The notes below the pieces were generated by a model, which did not search any database, was not told where the DNA came from, and was given only the letters and a program-made list of their open reading frames with translations. A DNA stretch of 64,000 nucleotides from Hymenobacter norwichensis DSM 15439 (GTDB taxonomy: Bacteria; Bacteroidota; Bacteroidia; Cytophagales; Hymenobacteraceae), in NCBI RefSeq assembly GCF_000420705.1, contig NZ_ATVL01000007.1:1-64000 (forward strand), in the 5' to 3' direction. Position numbers and translations under genes: made by a program. This document shows, in pieces, positions 1 to 10,000 of the stretch. The number at the start of each line of letters is the position of its first letter. Position 1 is the first letter of the stretch.

Positions 1-1
1 G

Positions 2-277
2 CGCTACCTGCCCGCGCCGCAATTGGAAATCGACGCCAGCGCCAACGACTATGGTCAGGCCGACGTCAAGATTGCCAACGGTTTGGTGGTGGCCGGGCAG
101 CCGCCTGTGAATGTGCACGTCTATTCCTTTAAAGCGGGTACCCACACCCTCAACCTAAGCCGCGGTGCCTGCCTGATTCTGGGCTTCGTGGATGCCAGCC
201 AGCCGCTACCAGCCTACAATGCGGGCCTCGGCAGCAACGGCGAGCAAACCAAGGAAATCGACTGGTTATTTCAGTAA
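2..277 (+). CDS. C-terminal fragment of unknown protein (5' end outside window)
   Basis: The reading frame is open from the window edge and ends in TAA at 275-277, so only the last 91 residues are visible. They look like a beta-rich C-terminal domain (alternating hydrophobic residues, AGTHTLNLSRGACLILGF) ending in a polar tail. I do not recognise the family. Its position directly upstream of a run of pectin-degrading enzymes suggests another secreted carbohydrate-active protein, but nothing in the fragment proves that. A family-B palindrome follows it. Confidence 0.6.
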   Translation, partial: RYLPAPQLEIDASANDYGQADVKIANGLVVAGQPPVNVHVYSFKAGTHTLNLSRGACLILGFVDASQPLPAYNAGLGSNGEQTKEIDWLFQ

Positions 278-332
278 TAGAAATAGAAATAGAATGAATA
301 ATTCAGTATTGAAAACTAGAGCTAGTGACTAG

Positions 333-468
333 TTTCCCTCCTTTTTTCAAGGAGGGGTGCCCGGAGGGCGGGGTGGTAAAACCGTTAGAACGACAACTAG
401 CTCTAGCTTTCTAATTCCAGCAAACCACCCCGCCCTCCGGGCACCCCTCCTTGAAAAAGGAGGGGAGT
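333..468. repeat. Family B palindromic repeat (B1)
   Basis: Two arms of about 45 bp, each with an inner CCCTCC/GGAGGG hairpin followed by GGTGCCCGGAGGGCGGGGTGG, are inverted around an AT-richer centre of about 45 bp. It fills the gap between the unknown gene and the MGH1-like gene. As RNA it would form a strong stem. Related to B2-B4 by its GGAGGGG and GGGGTGGT blocks, but the middle of the arms differs. Confidence 0.85.
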
Positions 469-509
469 TAGCCTCTAATCTTAGAGTAAAACGCACTAGA
501 AAGTAGCAT

Positions 510-2081
510 ATGCTCTCACGCACCACAGCACTTTTACTTTCCCTCGGACTACTTGGCGGCGCTAGCTGTAACTCCACGAAGTCAACCACCCAAACCACAT
601 CCGCGCGCCCGGTACTTACCACCGATGGCCTGCGTGCCAGCGTGGCCCGCTTCAACGCGCTGGACAAGGAGGACGTTATCAACCTGGTGCCCAACGCGCA
701 GACCGCCGACTGGATGGCGGCGCAGGTGCCGCTGTTCGAGTGCCCCGATTCGGTGTTGCAGCAGATCTACTACTACCGATGGTGGACCATGCGCAAGCAC
801 CTCAAGCAAACGCCTGATGGCTACGTGTTTACGGAGTTTATCACCCCGATGAAGCACGCCGGCACCCATAACACCATCAGCAGCGCGCTGGGCCACCACC
901 TCAACGAAGGCCGCTGGCTCCACGACCCGCAGTACGTGAACCAGTACACCAAATTCTGGCTTTACGTGGACTCCAAACGGACGGCCCCGCGGCTGCACGG
1001 CTTCAGTGGCTGGTTGGAAGATGCCGTGTATGAGCTGTACAAGGTGCAGACCGACAAGGCCTTCGTGCAGGAAGTGCTGCCCGCTCTCACCGCCGATTAC
1101 CGGCTGTGGGAAAAGGAGCGGATGCTGCCTAATGGCATGTTCTGGCAATACGACGTGAAGGACGCCATGGAGGAATCCATTAGCGGTGGGCGCAAGGAAA
1201 AGAACGTGCGCCCCACCATCAACAGCTACATGTACGGCAACGCCAAGGCGCTGGCGGCCATGGCAAAACTCACCAAAAACGACACGCTAGAACGCAAATA
1301 CGCCCAGAAAGCCGAGCAGCTCCGCAAGCTGGTAAACACCACGCTCTGGGACGATAAATCCGCTTTCTACAAGGTGCAGTACGAGAAAGGCGGCCTTTGC
1401 GAGTGGCGCGAGGAATTGGGCTACATTCCGTGGTACTTCTCCCTGCCCCCCGACGAGCCCAAGTACGCCAACCAGTGGACCCAGCTCACCGATGAAGGCG
1501 GTTTCAAGGCTCCCTGGGGTATCACCACAGCTGAGCGGCGCGCGCCCGGTTTCCGTACCCACGGCTCGGGTCACGGCTGCGAGTGGGACGGCGCGGTGTG
1601 GCCCTTCGCCACCACCCAAACCCTGAAAGGCCTCGCCAACCTGCTCACGCAGTACAAAAACCAGGACGGCATGAGCGCCCAAATCTACTACGACGAGCTG
1701 CGCAAATACGCCGCCTCGCACCAGAAGAATGGGGAACCCTACCTCGGAGAGTACCAAGACGAAAAGAATGGCGAGTGGCTGAAAGGCGACAACCCGCGCA
1801 GCAGCTACTACAACCACTCCGGTTTCGCCGACCTCATCATCACCGGCCTAGTCGGCCTCAAGCCCCGCCCCGACAACGTGGTAGAGGTATTCCCCCTCGT
1901 GCCCGCCAGCAAGTGGGACTATTTCTGCCTCGACCAAGTGCGCTACCACGGCCGCATGCTCACGGTGCTCTGGGACAAAACCGGCACCAAATACAATAAA
2001 GGCCAGGGCCTGCGCATCTTCGCCGACGGCAAGGAAATCGGGCACGCCGACGAGTTGAAACGCGTAATGGCGAAGCTGTAA
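510..2081 (+). CDS. MGH1-like (GH63-type) glycoside hydrolase, lipoprotein
   Basis: 523 residues with an N-terminal hydrophobic segment ending in a Cys at residue 20 (GGASC), so it is probably an exported lipoprotein. The body is an (alpha/alpha)6-barrel type hydrolase: YYYRWWTMRKHL near residue 88 and the acidic segment GHGCEWDGAVWPF around 355-366, typical of MGH1-like/GH63-like families. The substrate is not evident. Its place next to GH28 and GH95 argues for a pectin side chain. It has its own ATG at 510 just after repeat B1, and B2 separates it from GH28. The family call is by motif and overall look; the exact GH number is not certain. Confidence 0.72.
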   Translation: MLSRTTALLLSLGLLGGASCNSTKSTTQTTSARPVLTTDGLRASVARFNALDKEDVINLVPNAQTADWMAAQVPLFECPDSVLQQIYYYRWWTMRKHLKQTPDGYVFTEFITPMKHAGTHNTISSALGHHLNEGRWLHDPQYVNQYTKFWLYVDSKRTAPRLHGFSGWLEDAVYELYKVQTDKAFVQEVLPALTADYRLWEKERMLPNGMFWQYDVKDAMEESISGGRKEKNVRPTINSYMYGNAKALAAMAKLTKNDTLERKYAQKAEQLRKLVNTTLWDDKSAFYKVQYEKGGLCEWREELGYIPWYFSLPPDEPKYANQWTQLTDEGGFKAPWGITTAERRAPGFRTHGSGHGCEWDGAVWPFATTQTLKGLANLLTQYKNQDGMSAQIYYDELRKYAASHQKNGEPYLGEYQDEKNGEWLKGDNPRSSYYNHSGFADLIITGLVGLKPRPDNVVEVFPLVPASKWDYFCLDQVRYHGRMLTVLWDKTGTKYNKGQGLRIFADGKEIGHADELKRVMAKL

Positions 2082-2088
2082 GAACATC

Positions 2089-2279
2089 AAGCTCCCCTCC
2101 TCAGATGAGGAGGGGATGCGGCGAGTACACTCGCCGCTGGGGTGGTTGACGGGCGTCCGCGCCGTTAGGTAATCCGCCTCAACGATTCTTATTCATTGTA
2201 AACAACATCAGCAACGACCTCAACCACCCCAGCGTCTGCTTCGCAGCCACATCCCCTCCTCATCTGAGGAGTGGAGCTT
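2089..2279. repeat. Family B palindromic repeat (B2)
   Basis: Inverted arms begin and end with AAGCTCC and GGAGCTT and contain CCTCAGATGAGG sub-hairpins and GGGGTGGTTGA blocks. A loop of about 60 bp lies between. It occupies almost the whole gap between the MGH1-like gene and GH28. Confidence 0.85.
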
Positions 2280-2313
2280 ATCGTTCTGATTATTTGGTAA
2301 TAACCTGTTGCTC

Positions 2314-3870
2314 ATGAAGCTTAATTCCCTGTTACTCGCCCTGTTACTACTGCTTAGCACTACTACGGTACGCGCTCAGCAGTATTACAACGTGCTCAAA
2401 TACGGCGCCCGCAACGACAGCACGAAGCTCGCCACTGAGGCCATCAAAAAGGCAATAGCAGCGGCCAGCAAGGCCGGTGGAGGCACGGTGTACTTTCCAG
2501 CAGGCAAGTACCGCACCGGCCCAATTCATCTGAAAAGCAACATCACTATCGACATTGAAGCCGGCGCGGTGCTGTACTTCAGCGATAATTTCGACGACTA
2601 CTTGCCTATGGTAGCTTCCCGCTACGAGGGCATCGACATCACCAGCTTCTCGCCGCTGTTTTACGCGTACAAGGCCGAGAACATCACTATCAAGGGCCGG
2701 GGCATCATTGATGGGCAAGGAAAAAAGTGGTGGGATTTTGCGGAAGGCAAGTCGCGGGCGAGTCAGGATTCCAAGTGGCAGCAGGAGTTCTTCCGTCTCA
2801 ACAAAGACATACTAAAGCCCGACGAGCCCGGCGTGATTGAGCGTGGCTTCATGCGCCCACCTTTCATCCAGCCGATGTATTGCAAAAACGTCCGCATCGA
2901 AGGCATTACCATCCGCAACTCCCCATTCTGGACAGTGAACCCCGAATTTTGCGAGAATGTGACCATCATGGGTGTCACCATCAACAACCCGAAGTCGCCA
3001 AACACCGACGGCATCAACCCGGAGTCTTGCAACAACGTGCACATCAGCAACTGCCACATCAGCGTCGGCGACGACTGCATTACTATTAAGTCGGGTAAGG
3101 ACAAGGCGGGGCGCAAAATGAACGTGCCGGCCGAAAACTACACCATCACCAACTGCACCATGCTCAGTGGGCACGGCGGGGTGGTGATTGGCAGTGAGAT
3201 GTCGGGCGGGGTGAAGAAAATCACGATTTCCAACTGCATCTTCGACGGCACCGACCGGGGCATCCGCATCAAAACGGCCCGCGGGCGGGGTGGGGTAGTG
3301 GAGGACATTCGGGTGGACAACGTGGTGATGAAGAACATCCGCGAACAGGTGATTGTGCTGGACATGCAGTATGCCAAAACCAAGGAAGAACCCGTTTCGG
3401 AGCGCACGCCGCGCTTCCGCAACATCCACTTCAGCAACATCACCGCCGAAGGCAACCAGGCCGGCTACCTCAACGGCCTCGCCGAAATGCCCATCGAAAA
3501 CGTGACCTTCAGTAATATCAACATCGACGCCAAACAGGGCTTCACAGTGAAGGAAGCGCGCAACATTGCCTTCCATAACGTGCAGGTGAACCCGCAAATT
3601 GGCCCCGCCGTGCGCGCCGAAAACGTGCAGCAGCTCCGCCTCGACGGACTCCGCAGCACCATGCCGTCTGCCGCCACGCCGCTCGTGGAGCTAACCAACA
3701 CCGAAGACGCCTTCATCTATAACACCTTCCCCGCCGCCGGCACCGAGAATTTCCTGAAGCTGAAAGGCCCCAAAACCCGCAACATCGTGCTCCAGAACAA
3801 CAACTTCAAGTACGTGAAAGCCCCAGTAAGCCAGGAGTCTGAAGTGAAGGAGAAGGTGGTAGTGAACTAG
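2314..3870 (+). CDS. GH28 polygalacturonase-type glycoside hydrolase
   Basis: 518 residues from ATG 2314, chosen because it gives a clean signal peptide (MKLNSLLLALLLLLSTTTVRA); a TTG six bases upstream is less likely. The right-handed beta-helix carries the GH28 signature set: NTDG at residues 230-233, GDDC at 252-255, GHGG at 286-289 and RIK at 317-319. The three catalytic aspartates and the His are therefore all present. It should hydrolyse alpha-1,4-galacturonosyl bonds of pectin backbone, endo or exo; sequence alone does not decide. Length is normal for Bacteroidota GH28. Flanked by repeats B2 and A1. Confidence 0.93.
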   Translation: MKLNSLLLALLLLLSTTTVRAQQYYNVLKYGARNDSTKLATEAIKKAIAAASKAGGGTVYFPAGKYRTGPIHLKSNITIDIEAGAVLYFSDNFDDYLPMVASRYEGIDITSFSPLFYAYKAENITIKGRGIIDGQGKKWWDFAEGKSRASQDSKWQQEFFRLNKDILKPDEPGVIERGFMRPPFIQPMYCKNVRIEGITIRNSPFWTVNPEFCENVTIMGVTINNPKSPNTDGINPESCNNVHISNCHISVGDDCITIKSGKDKAGRKMNVPAENYTITNCTMLSGHGGVVIGSEMSGGVKKITISNCIFDGTDRGIRIKTARGRGGVVEDIRVDNVVMKNIREQVIVLDMQYAKTKEEPVSERTPRFRNIHFSNITAEGNQAGYLNGLAEMPIENVTFSNINIDAKQGFTVKEARNIAFHNVQVNPQIGPAVRAENVQQLRLDGLRSTMPSAATPLVELTNTEDAFIYNTFPAAGTENFLKLKGPKTRNIVLQNNNFKYVKAPVSQESEVKEKVVVN

Positions 3871-3886
3871 CTTGAGTTTACAACAG

Positions 3887-3985
3887 AACGTCATGCAGAA
3901 CGCAGTGAAGCATCTCGCGTGCTGACGTCAAGTTGCTAATCCTGCATCAGCACGCGAGATGCTTCACTGCGTTCTGCATGACGTT
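3887..3985. repeat. Family A palindromic repeat (A1)
   Basis: A near-perfect inverted repeat: AACGTCATGCAGAACGCAG and downstream bases through GCTGA, a loop of about 20 bp, then the reverse complement ending TGCATGACGTT. Both arms share the same internal variation (AACGCAGTGAAG), so they have been co-evolving or converted. Confidence 0.92.
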
Positions 3986-4014
3986 CCTATAATTCCTTTT
4001 TCCTGTTCAATTTC

Positions 4015-6843
4015 ATGCTCCACCCACGCCTCATTCTGTTACTTCTGGTAAGCTGGCTCACTGCCGGCACCTGCGTGGGGCAGGACCAATCGCTACGGCT
4101 CTGGTACACCAAGCCCGCCGAGAAGTGGACTGATGCGCTGCCGCTGGGCAACGGCCGGCTGGGGGCTATGGTGTTTGGAGGAGTAGAGCAGGAGCGGATT
4201 CAGTTCAACGAAGGGACGCTCTGGACCGGCCGGCCGCGAGCATACGCCCGCCCCGGTGCGGCGCAGTACCTGCCCCAGATTCGGCAGTTGCTAGCGGCCG
4301 GCAAGCAAGCCGAGGCCGAAGCGTTAGCAGCGCAGCATTTCATGGGTCAGCAAGACCACGAAGAAACCTACAAAGCGGAGCAGGCCGCTTGGCTCCGGCA
4401 GGCGCAGGCCGTTACAGTTGCCCAGGCTACGGTGGCTAGCAATACTTGGAAGCCGCTCACGCTGAACATGCCCAACGGTTGGGAAAGCGCCGGATTGGGC
4501 TTGGAGGGAATGGATGGGGTAGTCTGGTTTAAAACGACTTTCGAGCTGCCCGCTGCTTGGGCTGGCAAAACCCTCACGCTCAGCCTAGGCCGCATCCGCG
4601 ACGCAGACGTAACCTTCGTGAACGGCCAGCAAGTAGGCACCGACGAAGGCATCAGCAAGAAGCGCCGCTACCAAGTGCCAGCCGCCGTGCTGCGCCCCGG
4701 CCGCAACGAACTGGCCATTCAGGTTATCAACTACTACGACAAGGGCGGCCTGATTGGGGTGAAGGAAAAGCAGCCGGTATTTGTAGTGTATTCCGAGGGC
4801 GCCGACCCCGCTACCGGGGTGCCGCTGAACCCAGCGTGGCAGTTCTGGGTGCAAGACGATAAGCCGCCGCTGTTCCCGAGCTACCAGGCATCGTACCAGC
4901 CGTTTGGCGACGTGTTGTTGGATTTCGCGCAAACGGGTGCGGTGACCTACTACCAGCGCCAATTGGACATTAGCAGCGCCATGGCCTTAACCCACTACAA
5001 GCAGAATGGGGTAGCCTTTATTCGCGAGTACTTTGCTAGTGCCCCGCGCAACGCTATAGTGAGCCGGTTAAGTGCTGGTGAAAATGGCCGAATCAGCCTG
5101 AACGCCCGCCTGCAAAGCCCCCACAAAAACCAGAAAATCTACCGCCTCGACGACCACACGCTGGCTCTGGCCGTGCAGGTGCGCGACGGGGTGCTGCGGG
5201 GCGTGAGCTACCTGCGGGTGAAAACTAAAGGCGGCAAAGTAACCGTCACCGACAACCAAATCCAGATAGTGGGGGCCGATGAGGCGACGCTCTACTTAAC
5301 GGCCGCTACCAATTTCAAGAACTACCAGGACGTATCGGCTGACCCTGAAAAGCTGGCGGCGCAGGCGCTGCGTAACGTGAGTGGCAAGTCGTATGAGGCG
5401 CTGGAAAAAGAGCACGTGCGCGACTACCAAGCCTTGTTCAATACCTACTCCGTTGACCTGGGCCACACGCCGAATGAGCGGCTGCCCACCGACGAGCGGA
5501 TCAAGCAGTTCAGTCCCACTGCCGACCCAGCATTGCTGGCGCTTTACCAGCAGTACGGGCGGTATCTGATGATTTCGTCGTCAAGGCAGGGTGGTCCGGC
5601 GGCCAACTTGCAGGGGCTCTGGAACGAGTCGTTGACGCCGTCGTGGGGCAGTAAGTACACCACCAACATCAACCTAGAAATGAATTACTGGCCCGCCGAC
5701 CTGCTGAATCTTTCGGCTTGCGCGGCGCCGCTGTACCAGCTTATCAATGAGGCGGCGCAGGCGGGGCAGGTCACGGCCAAGGAGCACTACAACGCCCGCG
5801 GCTGGGTGCTGCACCACAACACCGATATCTGGCGGGGTACGGCGCCCATCAACGCGTCCAACCATGGCATCTGGGTGACGGGTGGAGCCTGGCTAAGCCA
5901 GCACATTTGGGAGCGGTACCAGTTCACCCACGACCGGGATTTTCTGCGCCAGCAATACCCCATCATGAAGCAGGCTGCCACTTTCTTCGTGGATTTTCTG
6001 GTGAAGGACCCGCGCACCAACTGGCTGATCAGCACGCCTTCCAACTCGCCCGAGCACGGCGGCTTGGTTGCCGGCCCCACCATGGACCACCAGCTGATTC
6101 GGGAGCTATTCCGCAACACGGCCGCCGCCGCGCAAGTGCTTGGCACTGATGCAGACTTTCGGCAGACACTCCAGGAAAAAGCCAGCCAATTAGCCCCCAA
6201 CCAAATCGGGAAGCACGGGCAATTGCAGGAGTGGCTGGAAGACAAAGACGACCCCGCCGACACGCACCGCCACGTGTCGCACCTCTGGGGCGTGTTCCCC
6301 GGCACCGACATCACTTGGAACGACCCTCAACTAATGCAGGCCGCCCGTACCTCCCTCACCCAGCGCGGCGACGAAGGCACCGGCTGGAGCCTCGCCTGGA
6401 AAGTGAACCTGTGGGCCCGCTTCAAAGACGGAGACCATGCTCTGCGCATCCTCGAAAAGCTCCTTTCACCCGCCGACAACGCCACCGGCTCCGAGCAAGG
6501 CGGGGTCTACCGCAACCTGTTCGATGCCCACCCGCCCTTCCAGATTGACGGCAATTTTGGTGGGGCGGCTGGCATGGGCGAAATGCTGCTGCAAAGCCAC
6601 GCCGGCTACCTCGACCTGCTGCCCGCCCTGCCCACTGCTTGGCCCACCGGCGAGGTGCGCGGCCTGCGCGCCCGCGGTGGCTTCGTGGTGAGTTTGAAGT
6701 GGCAGCAAGGCAAGTTGCAGCAAGTGGAAATCCAGTCGGAAGCCGGGCAGGAATGCGTGGTGAAGTACGGCGGGAAAGAGCTGCGCTTCACCACGAAAAA
6801 GGGGAAGGTGTATAAGCTGACAGGTGACCTAAAGCTAAACTAG
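4015..6843 (+). CDS. GH95 alpha-L-fucosidase/alpha-L-galactosidase with inserted sugar-binding module
   Basis: 942 residues with a signal peptide (about 1-23). The N-terminal LPLGNGRLGAMVFGG block, TTNINLEMNYWPA (about 549-561), STPSNSPEHG (about 673-682, presumed general-acid Glu) and QIDGNFGG (843-850, Asp) are GH95 hallmarks. GH95 enzymes cleave terminal alpha-1,2-L-fucose; a Bacteroides member removes L-galactose from RG-II. Residues of about 125-290 look like a GH2-type galactose-binding jelly roll spliced into the N-terminal domain (WFKTTFELP, VTFVNGQQVG, NELAIQVINYYD), which explains the length above the usual 750-800. The stop codon lies in the arm of repeat B3. Confidence 0.92.
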   Translation: MLHPRLILLLLVSWLTAGTCVGQDQSLRLWYTKPAEKWTDALPLGNGRLGAMVFGGVEQERIQFNEGTLWTGRPRAYARPGAAQYLPQIRQLLAAGKQAEAEALAAQHFMGQQDHEETYKAEQAAWLRQAQAVTVAQATVASNTWKPLTLNMPNGWESAGLGLEGMDGVVWFKTTFELPAAWAGKTLTLSLGRIRDADVTFVNGQQVGTDEGISKKRRYQVPAAVLRPGRNELAIQVINYYDKGGLIGVKEKQPVFVVYSEGADPATGVPLNPAWQFWVQDDKPPLFPSYQASYQPFGDVLLDFAQTGAVTYYQRQLDISSAMALTHYKQNGVAFIREYFASAPRNAIVSRLSAGENGRISLNARLQSPHKNQKIYRLDDHTLALAVQVRDGVLRGVSYLRVKTKGGKVTVTDNQIQIVGADEATLYLTAATNFKNYQDVSADPEKLAAQALRNVSGKSYEALEKEHVRDYQALFNTYSVDLGHTPNERLPTDERIKQFSPTADPALLALYQQYGRYLMISSSRQGGPAANLQGLWNESLTPSWGSKYTTNINLEMNYWPADLLNLSACAAPLYQLINEAAQAGQVTAKEHYNARGWVLHHNTDIWRGTAPINASNHGIWVTGGAWLSQHIWERYQFTHDRDFLRQQYPIMKQAATFFVDFLVKDPRTNWLISTPSNSPEHGGLVAGPTMDHQLIRELFRNTAAAAQVLGTDADFRQTLQEKASQLAPNQIGKHGQLQEWLEDKDDPADTHRHVSHLWGVFPGTDITWNDPQLMQAARTSLTQRGDEGTGWSLAWKVNLWARFKDGDHALRILEKLLSPADNATGSEQGGVYRNLFDAHPPFQIDGNFGGAAGMGEMLLQSHAGYLDLLPALPTAWPTGEVRGLRARGGFVVSLKWQQGKLQQVEIQSEAGQECVVKYGGKELRFTTKKGKVYKLTGDLKLN

Positions 6844-7000
6844 AGCTAAAAACTAGTTCCCCTCCTCAGCTGAGGAGGGGCTAGGGGTGGTTGACAATCG
6901 TTGAACATTCAGTAGCATTAGTTTATAAAACCGCCCAGCGTATCAACCACCCCTAACCCCTGCTCAATTGAGGAGGGGAACTAGTTTTTAGCTCTAGTTT
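6839..7000. repeat. Family B palindromic repeat (B3)
   Basis: Outer arms ACTAGAGCTAAAAACTAG and its near inverse (one extra T), then TTCCCCTCC, a CTCAGCTGAG sub-hairpin and GGGGTGGTTGA, inverted around the loop. The left arm includes the TAG stop of the GH95 gene. The repeat fills the gap to the next GH2. Confidence 0.9.
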
Positions 7001-7015
7001 AAGTTCTAGCACTAT

Positions 7016-10000
7016 ATGTTGCCTCGTCTATTTTTCCTGTTCCTCATCGTATTTGCGGCAGTTGCTGCCTATGCTCAACCTTCGCTCCGCACCGAAATCC
7101 CGCTGCTGGACAACTGGCGCACAGCCGTGGACGAGAAAAACCAGCAGGCGCACTCCGGCTTCGAGCAAGCGAATTTCAACGACCGAACCTGGAAAACCGT
7201 GGCTGTGCCTCATAACTGGGACGCCTACGAGGGCTACCGTCGCCAGCGCCACGGCAACTTGCACGGCTACGCCTGGTACCGCAAAACCTTCAGCGTAACG
7301 CCTCCGAAAAACGGGCAGCGCTACTTTCTTTTCTTTGAAGGAGTAGGCTCCTACGCTACCGTGTGGCTGAACGGCAAATCCGTGGGCCAGCACGCTGGCG
7401 GCCGCACCACCTTCACGCTGGACGTCACTGACGCCATTCGTCTTGATGGCCAACCTAATCTATTAGCCGTGCGCGCCGACCACCCGGCTGGGATCCAGGA
7501 TTTGCCGTGGGTGTGCGGGGGCTGTTCCGAGGAACGGGGTTTTTCGGAAGGCTCGCAGCCGCTGGGCATCTTCCGGCCAGTGCAGCTGGTAGTGACTAAT
7601 CCGGTGCGCATTGAGCCGTTTGGGGTGCACATCTGGGCTGATTCTACGCTCACGGCGCAGGCGGCACAGCTGTTGGTGACTACGGAAGTGAAGAACTACG
7701 GCCGCAAAGCCCAGACCCTGACGGTGCTGAACCAACTGCTTGACAAGCAGGGTAAGGTAATGGCCGAAACCAAGACGAAGCGCAAGCTGGCGGCCGGTGA
7801 AACGGCGGAGCTACGCCAGCAACTGCCGCAGCTCAAACAGCCGCATTTATGGTCCCTGCAAGACCCCTACTTATACCGCCTCGTAACCCGTGTGCAGGCT
7901 GGTAGCAAGCTGCTTGATGAGCTGGAAACGCCCTACGGTATTCGGTGGATCAGCTGGCCAATTGGCACAGTAGCCGCGGCAGGGCAGAAGCAGTTCCTGC
8001 TGAACGGCAAGCCGGTGTTTATCAACGGCATTGCTGAGTATGAGCATCTGTTGGGCCAGAGCCACGCATTTTCGCCGGAGCAGGTTCGCACGCGGGTGGA
8101 GCAGATGAAAGCGGCGGGCTTCAACGCCTTCCGCGACGCTCACCAGCCCCACAACCTGCGCTATCAAGCCAACTGGGACTCGCTGGGCTGGCTATGGTGG
8201 CCCCAGTTGGCAGCCCACGTCTGGTACGACACGCCGCAGTTTCGCCAGAACTTCAAGACGCTGCTGGTCGATTGGATCAAGGAGCGGCGCAACAGCCCGT
8301 CGGTGGTGCTGTGGGGGCTGGAAAACGAGAGCACCCTGCCCGAAGACTTCGCCAAGGAGTGTACTGCCCTTATCCGCCAGCTCGACCCCACGGCTTCGCG
8401 GCAGCGCAAAGTCACGACCTGCAACGGCGGCAAGGGGACCGACTGGGACGTGCCCCAGAACTGGACCGGCACCTACGGCGGCGACCCCAACACCTACGGC
8501 GCCGACGTGGAACGGCAGGTGCTCATCGGCGAGTACGGCGCTTGGCGCACCCTCGATTTGCACTCCGAAGGCCCGCCCGTTTTCAACAGCGGCCCATTCA
8601 GTGAGGACCGGTTCACCCAGCTTATGGAACTGAAAGTGAAACTGGCGGAATCGGCTAAGGACAAAACCGCTGGGCACTTCTTCTGGCTGCTGACTTCGCA
8701 TGACAACCCCGGACGGGTGCAGGGCGGGGAAGGCCAGCGCGAGCTTGACCGAATCGGCCCCGTGAACTACAAGGGCCTGCTCACGCCCTGGGAGGAGCCG
8801 ACGGACGCATTTTATATGTTTCGGGCCAACTACGCGCCCAAGGACCGGGAGCCGATGGTGTACCTGGCCTCTCACACCTGGCCCGACCGGTGGCTGAAAC
8901 CCGGCCTCAAAGACAGCATTGCGGTATACTCGAACTGCGACGAAGTGGAGCTTTTTAATGACGTGAATGCTACGTCATTGGGTCGCAAAACCCGCGCCGG
9001 CATCGGCACTCATTTCCAGTGGGACAAAGCCGATATCCAATACAACGTGCTTTACGCCGTGGGCTACGTGGGCGGCAAAGCGGTGGCGAAAGACTACATC
9101 GTGCTGCACCATTTGCCTAAAGCGCCTGGTTTCGAGCAGCTACTGGCCGGTGCCCAACCCATTATCGCACCGCAGCCGGTCCTCAACTACCTCTACCGCG
9201 TGAACTGCGGCGGTCCGGCCTACGTGGACCGCCACGGCAGCCAGTGGCTCCCCGACCAGCCCCGCACCAGCCCCACCACCTGGGGTTCCGAGTCGTGGAC
9301 GCGGGAGTTTCCGGGTGTTTCGTCGTTCTTCGCCAGCCAGCGCCGCACCTTCGACCCCATCCAAGGCACCACCGACTGGCCGCTGTTCCAGGACTTCCGC
9401 TACGGCCGCGAGAAACTGCGCTACACTTTCCCGGTGCCCGATGGCGACTACCAAGTGGAGCTGTATTTCACGGAGCCCTGGCTGGGTACCGGCGGCGGCC
9501 TCGACTGCACCGGCTGGCGCCTGTTCGACGTAGCCATCAACGGCGAAACCGTGCTTAAAGACTTGGACATCTGGAAGGAAGTGGGCCACGACAAAGCCCT
9601 GAAAAAGACGGTGAAAGCCCGCGTAACCGGCGGCCAGCTGGAAATAACATTCCCCCGCGTAGCCTCCGGCCAAGCCTTGATTTCGGCCATTGCCATTGCC
9701 AGCACCGATGCTAACGCCAAGCATGCCCCGGCGTCACCGTCAGTAATCAGCAACCTGCAAGGCACCACTGCCGCTGCTGCCGGTCAGTGGACCGCGCAAA
9801 CCTGGCTCGATACCGGCAACCAACCTTATACTGATTCGCCGGTGGCGTTCAGCAACATGCCTTCGGCGCTGTACGGAGCCGAGTGGCTGCGTGCCCAACT
9901 CAAAACGGCTGCCACGGCGGCTAGCCAGTCTCGCGGCACCTTCCAGGTCAGCACCGCTGCCGATGTGTATATCGCACTTGATGCCAAGGCCACGCCGCCT

